DNA of 64,000 nucleotides from NCBI GenBank assembly GCA_903850425.1, contig CAINLR010000106.1, forward strand, positions 1 through 64,000, written 5' to 3'. Shown here one piece after another: positions 54,430 through 63,336 of the stretch (positions are counted from its first letter, which is position 1; every line of letters begins with the position of its first letter). Both the position numbers and the translations under genes were made by a program. The notes under the pieces are model-generated. The model did not search any database and was not told the DNA's origin. It saw only the letters and a list, made by a program, of their open reading frames with translations. The stretch comes from an uncultured Verrucomicrobia subdivision 3 bacterium (GTDB lineage: Bacteria; Verrucomicrobiota; Verrucomicrobiia; Limisphaerales; UBA11358).

Positions 54430-54987
54430 TCAGCGCGTCACCTGGTCATCGAGGGTCCACATCTGCCGGTCTTCACCGCCGGAGCGGATTTCCATTTCCT
54501 TGCCGGAAAGCTGATGGAAGAAAAACGGCGTGCCGTAGCCATCCACCAACTCGCCACCGGCATTCACGCGCAAACCGGATTCCGCCGTGATAAAGATGAT
54601 TTGCCTGGGATTCCTCCCCATCAGCGCGGCAGTGATCTCTGGATTCGTGCCGACGGGATTTTCGCCAAAGGCCGAGTTGTAATTGTGGATGACCACGCGC
54701 GCATTGTCCAAAACGGTCAGCGGCGGCAGCACGGGAATGGCATTGGTCGCCGGCCCCGGATCGGGCGACGCGGCGCGCGCGGCGAGTGCAACCGGAGCCT
54801 TGCCGGCGTCGGCCGCTACCGCCGGCGTGGCCGGAACGCTCTGGCCTTGGTCGGACGGCGTTGAACCGGGTGACAATTTACTTTCCCCGACGGGCAGCCG
54901 TTTGGCTGAATCAAGCCGCAGCGTGAAATAACCCAGAAGTCCGAGGACCAAGACCAAGACCGTCGCCTCAAGCATTCGCTTTTTCAT
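54430..54987 (-). CDS. Membrane-anchored protein with GspG-like C-terminal region
   Basis: 185 residues: an N-terminal anchor (MLEATVLVLVLGLLGYFTLR), a Pro/Ala/Ser linker, and a C-terminal part reading VDGYGTPFFFHQLSGKEMEI then RSGGEDRQMWTLDD, which resembles the end of type II major pseudopilins (a Trp/Gly-Thr-Pro strand and a calcium-binding DD loop). The prepilin signal itself is missing. It ends the DUF1800-DUF1501 unit, 1 base from DUF1501, so it may act in that system. Function unknown. Confidence 0.6.
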   Translation of the reverse strand: MKKRMLEATVLVLVLGLLGYFTLRLDSAKRLPVGESKLSPGSTPSDQGQSVPATPAVAADAGKAPVALAARAASPDPGPATNAIPVLPPLTVLDNARVVIHNYNSAFGENPVGTNPEITAALMGRNPRQIIFITAESGLRVNAGGELVDGYGTPFFFHQLSGKEMEIRSGGEDRQMWTLDDQVTR

Positions 54988-54988
54988 G

Positions 54989-56488
54989 TCAAACAGTTTT
55001 CATGAAGCCGAGATTGGGCGTGGTAAAGCGGCCGAGATTCGGAAAGACCGTGGCGAGATTGCTGTTATCCACGCCGAACCAAGTGGCGATGGTGGCGAAG
55101 TATTGATCAATCGCCGTCGTCGGAATCCAGCGGCCGGTGCTGGTGTCGTCCGGGCCGTTGATGGCGAGCGTCGGAAATTTCCCGTAAGTTTTTCCGCCGA
55201 CCACCGAGCCGCCATTGGCCGCGCCCGCGCCGCCAACGATGAGATGGTGGCTGCCCCAGCCGTGATCGCTGCCCACGCCGTTACTCGGGAACGTGCGGCC
55301 AAAATCGCTCGCGGTGAACGACGTGACATTGTTTTGCAGGCCGAGCTGTTCCATCGCGCGCTGGAAGGTGAGCAGCGACTGGCTCAATTCCGCGAACAGA
55401 TTCGCGTGCGCGCCGAGGATGACATTGTTCGGCGTGTTCGTGGTGTAATTAGTCTGGCCGCTGTGCAGATCGTAGCCACCGACCTGGCAGAAAAAAATCT
55501 GGCGCTTCATGCCGAAGCCGTTGGTCGGACTGCCGGCAGCGCGGTTGCCGGCCTCGATCAGGCGCGCAATCATTTTCAACTGTTGGCTCAAGCTGGAGGT
55601 AAATGTGCTGCCGCCGTTGGGCGTGGTGATGGTCGTGGAAAATCCGTTCGTCCAGAAATTTGCCGGCGCGCTGTTGGTGATGGCGTTGTTGAGCAGCGCG
55701 CCGGTGTTGATGCTGTGCGCGGCGACATCCGAGTAGGCTTTGGCCTGCATGTTCGGATACGGCAGGCCGAGAATGTTGGTCAATGCGGCGAGCCGCGCGC
55801 CCGTGACGCCGGCCAGCGAAATCGCGCCGCTGGTGGACACGTTGTATTGCGAAACCAGGTTGCCGATCTCGAACGTGTTCGCGCCCGCCAGCGAAACGGA
55901 CAGCGAGATGGACGCGCCGGGATTGACGGAATTGAGCAGATCGGCGCAGCGTCCGCCCCAGCCGGTGAGCGGGGGCTGGTCCGGAATGGAGGTCTGCCAT
56001 TGCGTAACCTGGTCGGCATGGGAAAACAACTGCGGCGGCTTCAGCCCGCCGCTGCGATACTGCGCCTGCGTGATCGGCTGGACGAGCGTGCCCGTGTTCA
56101 TCAGCAGTGCCAGCTTGCCTTCGCTAAACAGCGTCTTGAGTTCAGGACAGGCCGGATGCAGGCCGAATGTATGGCCAGCCGGATCCGTGTAGCCATCGAG
56201 CGTTTGCAGCGAACCGAGCGGCAGCGCCAGCACGGGCTGCCGGAGCGCGGCGTAATTGCCATACTCCAACGGAACGGTCGGCACGATCAGGTTGTTCGAG
56301 TCGTTGCCCCCGGCGAGGAAGATGCACACGAGCGCCTTGTAGTCGGTGATGTTGGACTGCGCGACGGCGGCGTTCATGAACCGCAGGTCGCGGATGGCCG
56401 AGGTCATCGCGGCGGTGCCCACGGCGGCGCAGGCGGCACGGCGCAGAAAATCCCGGCGCGTGATGACGGAGATATTTTTCTCGTTCAT
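54989..56488 (-). CDS. DUF1501 family protein, Tat-exported
   Basis: 499 residues. A twin-arginine signal ITRRDFLRRAACAAVGTAAM begins at residue 9, so the protein is exported folded. The DUF1501 body has YKALVCIFLAGGNDSNNLIV, FGLHPACPELKTLFSEGKLA, and the metal-site-like TASDFGRTFPSNGVGSDHGW then GSHHLIVGGA. It belongs to the alkaline-phosphatase-like superfamily. It follows the DUF1800 gene by 3 bases, the standard Verrucomicrobiota/Planctomycetota pair. The exact substrate is unknown. Confidence 0.92.
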   Translation of the reverse strand: MNEKNISVITRRDFLRRAACAAVGTAAMTSAIRDLRFMNAAVAQSNITDYKALVCIFLAGGNDSNNLIVPTVPLEYGNYAALRQPVLALPLGSLQTLDGYTDPAGHTFGLHPACPELKTLFSEGKLALLMNTGTLVQPITQAQYRSGGLKPPQLFSHADQVTQWQTSIPDQPPLTGWGGRCADLLNSVNPGASISLSVSLAGANTFEIGNLVSQYNVSTSGAISLAGVTGARLAALTNILGLPYPNMQAKAYSDVAAHSINTGALLNNAITNSAPANFWTNGFSTTITTPNGGSTFTSSLSQQLKMIARLIEAGNRAAGSPTNGFGMKRQIFFCQVGGYDLHSGQTNYTTNTPNNVILGAHANLFAELSQSLLTFQRAMEQLGLQNNVTSFTASDFGRTFPSNGVGSDHGWGSHHLIVGGAGAANGGSVVGGKTYGKFPTLAINGPDDTSTGRWIPTTAIDQYFATIATWFGVDNSNLATVFPNLGRFTTPNLGFMKTV

Positions 56489-56491
56489 AAA

Positions 56492-59400
56492 TTATTTTTG
56501 GATCGTGAAGTCCGGCGAGTTGACTATTAAGTGGGCGACCGCGCGGACGCGATCCCGCATTTGCGTGGCGGTCGGCGGCGCGCTGTAAGGAAAGTTCGTC
56601 ACGTTGGTGACGTATTTGTAAATGTTCGTCTGGGCGGCGGCGGACAACTGGCCGGCCAGCAGCAGCGAATTCAGATTTCCGATCAGGGCCGGAACGCCGG
56701 CCGCAGCCGTGTAATTCGTCGTCATCCACGGGCCCAGGTCCAGAACGATGTCACCATCCCCGCCGGTGAAACTGGAAAGCCCGTTGGTGTTGGCCGTGTT
56801 ATTCAGGACGCCGCCCCCCAGAAAATTCATCTGCAGCGCCACGCTGGTGTCCGAGGTCAGTTGAAATTCCGGCGTGGTCAGACCCGCCGCCGCCAGCGCG
56901 CCGGGGAAGGCGAAGTTCGGGAAGAAGAAATTGAACACCGTGTTCGCGCTCAACGGTGATTGCGCCAGATTGTAGGTGCTCCCGGAGTCGGTGTAACCGA
57001 GGTTCCAAGTGCTGAATTGCAGGCTGACAGCGCCGCTGCGGTTCAACGGCGGCATCGTGAGCGGGTAGATATACAGGCCGCTCTGTGTCTGGCTGGTCGA
57101 GTTGGTCACACCGATTACAAAATGGGACGCGTCGGGAATGCCGAGCACCTGATATTGGGCGGCCTTGGGTGTGGCGGTCGTGAAGTTGACAAAGATAAAC
57201 TGGTTGGACACGAGTCCATGTGCCCCGGGGCAGGTGAACGTGACGTTCGTTCCGCTCTGCACAAAACCACTGGCGGTGATGCGCGAAATCAGGCAGTTGC
57301 CGGACATGGCGAGGTCAATCGGACTGGCCACGATGAACGTGCTGGCCGTGGAATTCGTGACGCGGTAAATGCCATTGGGGGCCCCGCCAGACGTGAAGGT
57401 GAGATAAGCCGAGTTGCCCACCGACAGGCCGTGTCCGCTGAGATTGACCGTGACCGCGCTGTTGGTCTGCACGTAGGTGCCCGCCACCATGTTCGGGGCC
57501 GAGAACGTGAAGGTGTTCGTGCCCGTGCTGGTGACGGTGTAAGCCTGGGCATTCGGCGTGGGATTGCCCGAAGTGTCCGTGAACCTCAGCGCGACAATGT
57601 CGCCGCTGTTCATGCGATGCGCGTTGGTCGTCGTGACCGTGATGGTCTGCGTGCCGCTCTCGCTGTAGGTGCCCACATTGTTCGGCGGCGCGGGGAACGC
57701 CCGCGCCATCGCCGTGACACGCAGGAGCGGTTCCCGTTGCTTGCCGTAAGTCGGCGCGGCCAGCAGATTGGTGCTGCGCGCTTCGTAATCGAGCAGGATG
57801 GCCTTGATGACAGCCTGCAAGTCGCCGCGCACGCCAAAACCGTCATCGTTGAAAGCCTGCGTGACGCGGTAGAGATAATCGCGGCTCGGATTCGCGGTGA
57901 CGAGCCGCTGGATCAACTGGCGGCAGATGAACGGCCCGACGTTCTGGTTGTTACAAATGTTGTCGAGCGCCAGTTCAAAATCCTGCGAACAATAATCATC
58001 GTAGTTTGTCAGTGTGGAGTTGGCGGCATTGCCTAGTGCGGGTGGCAGCGTGACGTTGTTCAACAGCAGTTTGGCATTCAGATCGTGGTGCGTCGGCACC
58101 AGCACCATCGGGTTCGTGTAATTCGCGCTCGGGCTGAAGTTGGCAGGCAGCCGGCCATTGCCTTGATTTGCCTGATTATAATTCCAGCCGGTGAACGTGG
58201 CCGCAAAACCGTTGATGACGTTTTGATTGTAGGTCGGCACCAAGTTTCCCGCCGAGTTCAGAATCAGCGTCCCGTCCGGCCACAGCCGGTTCAGGCCGAT
58301 GGAAAAGAGCTGGTTAATTTCGCGGGCGTAGTTTTCGTTGGCGTGCGTGCCGGTGACGAAGTTGCCTTTGTCGTTCGCCTGCATGTTGAGATACAACCCC
58401 ATTGACGGCGTGAGCGAGACGGCTTTGAGCAGCGCGCGGAAGTTGCCGAAGGAATTATCGAGCAGCGTGTCGTAGTAGGCAGCCAGCGCGTCGGAACGAT
58501 CCTGCAACGTGCCGCTTTCGGAGACGACCAGGATTTCACTCAGCGCAAAGGCCACGCGCTGGCGCAACTGATCCGGCGCGGTCACCGCGTTCTGCCACCA
58601 GGTCGCGAACCAGTCGCTGCTCGGATAAACATTCGACGGGTCAGGATTTTTGTTAGCGACCACCGTGGGCAGATGATGGGTCGCGGGAAGCAAAAACTGA
58701 TTATTGATCCAGTTGACGTAGCCCTGCGATTGCACGGCCGCGATGTCGCTGGCACTGGGACCGTAAGACGCTTGGATGAGAAAACGGCTGGCGGCATTGG
58801 CGTCCGCCGAATCTTCCGTCCAGGCGGGCGGTGTGGGTGGCGCGTTGAAAATCTGCGAGCCGGTCGCGGGGGTGAAGTGGCCGCCAATTTCACCGGCGGG
58901 ATATCCCGGCGTCTGGGCGAGGATGGAACACTTGTTCTCGTTGATGATTTCGATGATGTCGTTGGTCGAGAGCGAGCCGGTGGGCGTGATTTTCCAAATG
59001 TAACTGCCGTCGGGCTGCGGGTGCGCGGCGGCGATGTCAAACAGCAGCGTCGTCGGGTTGTTCAAATACGGATCAGAGTAAATATGGTCAATGTGCGCCA
59101 CCGCGAGATTGTTGAGGCTGTAATTCAAGATGGCCTGCGAACCGTTGGCGCTCACTCGCAAGGTCGCCGAGCCGACGGCGCTGCTGTTGACGCCCGGCAA
59201 TGCCAGCATGTTCGCCGTGTAGAGCGTGCCGGAAATGGTCGCCAGCAGCGGCGGATAATACCGCGAGAGCAGATAGCTTGGCGTGACGCCGGCGGCGGTG
59301 TTGTTGGTGCCTGTCGGGTCTTGCAGCCAGCCAACGGACCAATTGTCATTGGTGCCGGTGCCGGCTTTGTGCAGCACTTCGACGTAATATTTCTGCCCGG

Positions 59401-61465
59401 CGACGAGTGCGAGCCAGCCGGATTTTTGCGGCGCCTGCAAATTCCATTGCCGCGACGACGTGCCATTGAGCGCCGGCGCCGTGGGATTATTGGTCGGCGT
59501 GACCCACGCCCGCAGCACTTGGTTCACCGGTTCGCTGTCGTCGGAAATCCAAAGCTGCGCCGAATCGCTGCCGGCGATCCAGAAATAATAATTGCCCGTG
59601 ACCGGCGCGGTGAAGAAGCCGCGGGCCCGCTCGCCGTAATTGTCGCCAAAGTCCGTGGTGCCTTCGAGCGCGCCGAACGAGTTCGTCAAATCCGCCGGCC
59701 GGCTCAGCGGAATGTCCGAAATGTTGATGCCGGGCGCGTTCGTCCAGATTTCGCGCACGACGGAATTGCTGTTGTTGAAAATCAGAATGTCCAGGACCGA
59801 CGCGCCCACGCCGACGGCATTGCTCGCCGTCAGCGGCACGGGATAATCACCCGCCAGCGTCGGCGTGCCGGCGATGACGCCATTGGTGGGGTTGAAGGCC
59901 AGACCGGGCGGCAGGTTGGTAGCCGAATAGCGCAGCGGCGTGTTCGCAGCGGTCACCGCGAAGCTGAACGGCTGGCCCACGAAACCGTAGGCGTTCAAGG
60001 CGCTGGTGATCGCGGCCGGCGCATTCGACGGGCTATTGCTGGCCAAACTGTTCGTGGGATACAGCCGGCTGTTCGGGATGATCTGCTTCGACTGGTCGGC
60101 CGAATACCAATACAGGTGCGCCTGCGCCGAGCCGCCGTTCTGCAGATATTCCAGCCGGAGATTGTAGCGGGTGCCGGCCTGCAGCGCGATCGCGTTGGTC
60201 CAGTCGGTCACCGTCTGCCCCACCCATTTATCAACGAGCAACTGGTCGTTGACCCACAATTTCGCGCCGTCGTCGCTGCGCACATCGAAAAAATAAGTTT
60301 CCGAATACTGCGGCTGAATCTGTCCGGTCCAGCGCACGGAATAAACACCGTTGCTCAGGTTGGGCCCGGCATTCGTGCCGCCCCAGATGAAATCAATTGT
60401 CGGGTCAACGCGCGTCAGAAACAGATTGGTGACGTTAAAATTCGTCGTGCTGGCGTAGGTCAAACTGGCATTGGTGAAATATTGTCCAAGCAAACCAGAA
60501 CCGCTCACCGTCGCCGACGGATAAATGACCACGCTCGCGTTGCTCTGGCTGCCGACGCTGTAATTCGCGCCCGGCAACACTTTCAACTGCGCGATGACGG
60601 GCGCGGCCAGATTGGTGTTGGCCAGCGGCACCACGTTGATGGTTTTGGTGCTGGTGCCAATGGGAAAACTCACCAGCGTGGACAGCGGCACATAATCCTG
60701 GCTCGGAGCGGCAAAACCGGGGCCGGGGCCGCCCAGCGCCAAGTTGACCGTGACCAGGTTCAACGGGAATCCGCCGCGCGTGACCGTGAAGGTGCCGAAG
60801 TCGGTGGGCGACTGGCCGGGATCTGGCTGCATCGTGGTGAGGTCGGTGGCGGCGATCGTAATCACATTTTGCGCCGACAACTTACTCACGACGTATTGGT
60901 AATCGGTCATCACATTGCCCAAGCCGTCAAACGTGAGATTGCTCACGGCGTTGCTGGGATCGAGGCCGAGCTTGTATTCCTCCCAGTCGTTGACGCCATC
61001 ACCGTCGGTGTCCACATCGGAAATCGCCACGCGATAGAACTTCATGGTCGCACTGGCCGGCGACGGAAACGTGCAGTTGGTCCCGGCCCGCACCACCACG
61101 CTGGTTTCGGTCAGCCAGTTCGTGCTGCCGAGATCGGTGACGCTTTGCAACTGATACAATTTTCCCAGTTGCGCCGGCAGGGCGATGCTGCTGTTGGTGC
61201 CAGCCACGGTAAACACGGAAATTTTGGGAACGGAGTTGGAATCAAACGGATTGGTGCCCGCGAGCGCCTCGGCCAGATTCGCCACGCCATCGCCATCGGT
61301 ATCGGCGGTCGGGCTGAGACTCGTGGCCGAGTAAACCCATTCCCAGATGTCGCTCATGCCGTTGCCGCCCAGATCCACCATCTGGGCGGGCGCGGCGTTG
61401 ATGCCCAACCCCAAAAACATGGCGATAATAATGCGCGAAAACGTGGCGGAAGCTTTTTGGTTCAT
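56492..61465 (-). CDS. Large secreted DUF1800 protein with Calx-beta, PA14, Ig and CHRD domains
   Basis: 1657 residues. Signal peptide (IIIAMFLGLGINAAPAQM), EF-like calcium loops (DTDGDGVANLAEAL, DVDTDGDGVNDWEEY), a Calx-beta domain (~205-320), PA14 (~325-465; GLLGQYFTNASLTY, FFDVRSDDGAKLWVNDQLLV), a He_PIG Ig domain (~480-560; TNLPPGLAFNPTNGVIAGTP), a second PA14-like unit (~570-740), a CHRD-like region (~745-870; ATISGTLYTANMLALPG) and the DUF1800 domain (~885-1650; ASRFLIQASYGPSASDIAAV). About three related Thr/Asn-rich repeats (~1275-1485) interrupt DUF1800. It pairs with DUF1501 downstream. Confidence 0.93.
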   Translation of the reverse strand: MNQKASATFSRIIIAMFLGLGINAAPAQMVDLGGNGMSDIWEWVYSATSLSPTADTDGDGVANLAEALAGTNPFDSNSVPKISVFTVAGTNSSIALPAQLGKLYQLQSVTDLGSTNWLTETSVVVRAGTNCTFPSPASATMKFYRVAISDVDTDGDGVNDWEEYKLGLDPSNAVSNLTFDGLGNVMTDYQYVVSKLSAQNVITIAATDLTTMQPDPGQSPTDFGTFTVTRGGFPLNLVTVNLALGGPGPGFAAPSQDYVPLSTLVSFPIGTSTKTINVVPLANTNLAAPVIAQLKVLPGANYSVGSQSNASVVIYPSATVSGSGLLGQYFTNASLTYASTTNFNVTNLFLTRVDPTIDFIWGGTNAGPNLSNGVYSVRWTGQIQPQYSETYFFDVRSDDGAKLWVNDQLLVDKWVGQTVTDWTNAIALQAGTRYNLRLEYLQNGGSAQAHLYWYSADQSKQIIPNSRLYPTNSLASNSPSNAPAAITSALNAYGFVGQPFSFAVTAANTPLRYSATNLPPGLAFNPTNGVIAGTPTLAGDYPVPLTASNAVGVGASVLDILIFNNSNSVVREIWTNAPGINISDIPLSRPADLTNSFGALEGTTDFGDNYGERARGFFTAPVTGNYYFWIAGSDSAQLWISDDSEPVNQVLRAWVTPTNNPTAPALNGTSSRQWNLQAPQKSGWLALVAGQKYYVEVLHKAGTGTNDNWSVGWLQDPTGTNNTAAGVTPSYLLSRYYPPLLATISGTLYTANMLALPGVNSSAVGSATLRVSANGSQAILNYSLNNLAVAHIDHIYSDPYLNNPTTLLFDIAAAHPQPDGSYIWKITPTGSLSTNDIIEIINENKCSILAQTPGYPAGEIGGHFTPATGSQIFNAPPTPPAWTEDSADANAASRFLIQASYGPSASDIAAVQSQGYVNWINNQFLLPATHHLPTVVANKNPDPSNVYPSSDWFATWWQNAVTAPDQLRQRVAFALSEILVVSESGTLQDRSDALAAYYDTLLDNSFGNFRALLKAVSLTPSMGLYLNMQANDKGNFVTGTHANENYAREINQLFSIGLNRLWPDGTLILNSAGNLVPTYNQNVINGFAATFTGWNYNQANQGNGRLPANFSPSANYTNPMVLVPTHHDLNAKLLLNNVTLPPALGNAANSTLTNYDDYCSQDFELALDNICNNQNVGPFICRQLIQRLVTANPSRDYLYRVTQAFNDDGFGVRGDLQAVIKAILLDYEARSTNLLAAPTYGKQREPLLRVTAMARAFPAPPNNVGTYSESGTQTITVTTTNAHRMNSGDIVALRFTDTSGNPTPNAQAYTVTSTGTNTFTFSAPNMVAGTYVQTNSAVTVNLSGHGLSVGNSAYLTFTSGGAPNGIYRVTNSTASTFIVASPIDLAMSGNCLISRITASGFVQSGTNVTFTCPGAHGLVSNQFIFVNFTTATPKAAQYQVLGIPDASHFVIGVTNSTSQTQSGLYIYPLTMPPLNRSGAVSLQFSTWNLGYTDSGSTYNLAQSPLSANTVFNFFFPNFAFPGALAAAGLTTPEFQLTSDTSVALQMNFLGGGVLNNTANTNGLSSFTGGDGDIVLDLGPWMTTNYTAAAGVPALIGNLNSLLLAGQLSAAAQTNIYKYVTNVTNFPYSAPPTATQMRDRVRAVAHLIVNSPDFTIQK

Positions 61466-61701
61466 GGTGCGACAGGGCGGATTTTCAGGAACGGCTTACC
61501 CTGCATTTGCATCGGCCTAATGTCAAGTGACAGAAAGCGGTTTTTGTGCCACCCAAACTTCGTCAGCCCAGCGGCTGGTATTGCAACCCCGCCGCGGCTT
61601 CCGGTCCTAACTAAAAATCTGCACGAAACCTGCGCGTGAACAGCGGTTTTGTTGGATGGAAGTTTCTTTGACGGCTGAGGCTTGGAACTTGGAATTTTAT
61701 T

Positions 61702-63099
61702 TCACCATCTCTCGGCTTCCGCCTGTCCCGTTTTCACCGGCCGTTTGCTCCAATAATTGGCCAGCACTGATCCGCTGATATTCATCCACGGAATGAAAAT
61801 CGCCGCCGCCAACCCGACCGTGCCGAGTTTGCCCATCGCGCTGGCCAGTCCGGACGCCATGCCGCCGTTTTGCAGACCCACCTCGAACGCGATGCTGCGC
61901 GCGGAATTTTTGTCCAGCCCCGCCGCCCGGCTCAAAAAATAGCCAAAGAAATAGCCCGCCGTGTTATGCAGTATCGAGGCAACGAACAGCAGCGCGCCGA
62001 CCTTGAGCAGATTGTCGCGCCCCGACGCGGTGGTCATCGCCGTGACGTAGAGGATTCCCACGATGGCCATCGTCGGCATGAACTTGTCCAACCACGGCTG
62101 CCTTGTTGCCAGCGCGTGATACACCGTGCCGATGACAAACGCGCTCGATAGAAATCCGACCAGCGCAATCGCCGTCAGCGCGCCGTCAGTAAAATGCGCC
62201 GGCATGAATTTCCAGCCGCCGAACACCAAGAACAGCAGCCACGCGGAGGTAACCGCAGCAATGGCGTAAATAATTTTCTGTCCGAGCGGCAAAGTCGGGC
62301 CGGCGTCTCGCCTGTCCAGCGAACGCGACAGCTTGAGCGGTTCAGTCTCGTCGGCTTCGCCCAGCCGGGCAGGCAAAACGCCGGCCCGACTTTCTGTTTG
62401 TTTCAAATAATCATGAATCAGCGCCGCACCGATCGGCACCAGGACGATCTTGATGATCTCCACCATCAACTTGAAGAAGCTCACCTCGACCATCGTGCCA
62501 GCGAGCAATTTCATCCACAGCGGCGTCATCAGCGGCGCGATCATCGTCGTCACGGCCGTGACCGTGACCGAAAGCGCGAGATTGGATTTGGCCATGTAGG
62601 CCATGACGTTGGAGGCGAGTCCGCTCGAACAGGAACCGATGAGGATGACGCCGGCGGCGATCTCGGGTGGGAAGCCGAATATTTTTGTCAGTGCCAAGCC
62701 GACCAGCGGCATCACCGAAAAATGGCAGAGGATGCCCACGAACACACCGCGCGGCGCTTTGGCCACGCCCGCAAAATCGCGCAGGCTCATCTGCGTGCCC
62801 ATGCCAAACATCACCATCTGGATGGCGATGAGCATCACCCATTTGTTCCGCATGTCGAAATCGCCGACGTGCAGAAACTGCGCCGGATAAAGCATCGCCG
62901 CCGTCACCACCGCGATGATCCACGCGGTGAACTGGTAGCCGCGAAACCGTTTGGAGAAACGCAGGCTGATGGCCAAGCTGACCGTGCCAAGGACCGCGGC
63001 CGGCGGCCAGATGGCAGGATGGTTCAGCAGCCATGCCGGAGTCATTATTGCCAGCATCAGCAGGATCATACCCAACTCAAATTTTGCCAGCGGATACAT
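61702..63099 (-). CDS. Bile acid:sodium symporter family transporter
   Basis: About 465 residues with roughly ten helices. FGMGTQMSLRDFAGVAKAPR and PLVGLALTKIFGFPPEIAAG, then LIGSCSSGLASNVMAYMAKS, are the BASS/SBF signatures, and VGLQNGGMASGLASAMGKLG matches the second crossover. The ATG at 63099 (MYPLAKFELG) is chosen; upstream in-frame starts at 63177 and 63225 add no family sequence. A cytoplasmic loop of ~40 residues (ESRAGVLPARLGEADETEPL, SLDRRDAGPTLPL) is encoded by an inverted repeat. The substrate may be an organic anion or pantoate rather than bile acid. The gap 61466-61701 shows no gene. Confidence 0.88.
   Translation of the reverse strand: MYPLAKFELGMILLMLAIMTPAWLLNHPAIWPPAAVLGTVSLAISLRFSKRFRGYQFTAWIIAVVTAAMLYPAQFLHVGDFDMRNKWVMLIAIQMVMFGMGTQMSLRDFAGVAKAPRGVFVGILCHFSVMPLVGLALTKIFGFPPEIAAGVILIGSCSSGLASNVMAYMAKSNLALSVTVTAVTTMIAPLMTPLWMKLLAGTMVEVSFFKLMVEIIKIVLVPIGAALIHDYLKQTESRAGVLPARLGEADETEPLKLSRSLDRRDAGPTLPLGQKIIYAIAAVTSAWLLFLVFGGWKFMPAHFTDGALTAIALVGFLSSAFVIGTVYHALATRQPWLDKFMPTMAIVGILYVTAMTTASGRDNLLKVGALLFVASILHNTAGYFFGYFLSRAAGLDKNSARSIAFEVGLQNGGMASGLASAMGKLGTVGLAAAIFIPWMNISGSVLANYWSKRPVKTGQAEAERW
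62290..62397. repeat. Inverted repeat absorbed in frame into the symporter gene
   Basis: AAAGTCGGGCCGGCGTCTCG (from about 62290) and the reverse complement of its variant (GCAAAACGCCGGCCCGACTT, ~62374-62393) face each other across ~65 bases. The segment encodes the odd loop of the transporter and keeps its frame. Confidence 0.75.
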
Positions 63100-63290
63100 T
63101 GGATTCAGTTCAAAGCCACCGAGTGTGCCTCTCAGCCGGGGCTTTTTCGGGCCAGATACTGATATGGCTGCCCGCATGAAGCAATCGGAAGTTGGCAGGG
63201 ACTCATAGCACCGCTGCGACCGCACCTACCCCGGAGCACGGCTGGGGCGCAGACCTGCCGCGCTCCGCCCCGGGCTTTCTCAGCGGTTAT

Positions 63291-63326
63291 TTCTTCGTGT
63301 CCTTCGTTTCCATTCGTGGTTCAATC
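63291..63326. repeat. Pyrimidine-rich leader repeat before the Hsp70 gene
   Basis: TTCTTCGTGTCCTTCGTTTC then CATTCGTGGTTCAATC has a 9-10-base period and ends 10 bases before the ATG. The end CCTTCGTT..C..TTCGTGGTTCAAT closely matches the leader ends before argC and argJ. The gap 63100-63336 holds no gene. Confidence 0.65.
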
Positions 63327-63336
63327 TGCGCCGCAC

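Noticed and set aside
57066-57700. CRISPR or tandem DNA repeat in the DUF1800 gene
   Set aside because: The repeats are at protein level only (related Thr/Asn-rich units) and the DNA copies are diverged without equal spacers.
58673-61639. 988-codon open frame opposite the DUF1800 gene
   Set aside because: Arg/Gly/Ala-rich shadow caused by high GC at third positions; the DUF1800 strand has signal peptide and recognisable domains.
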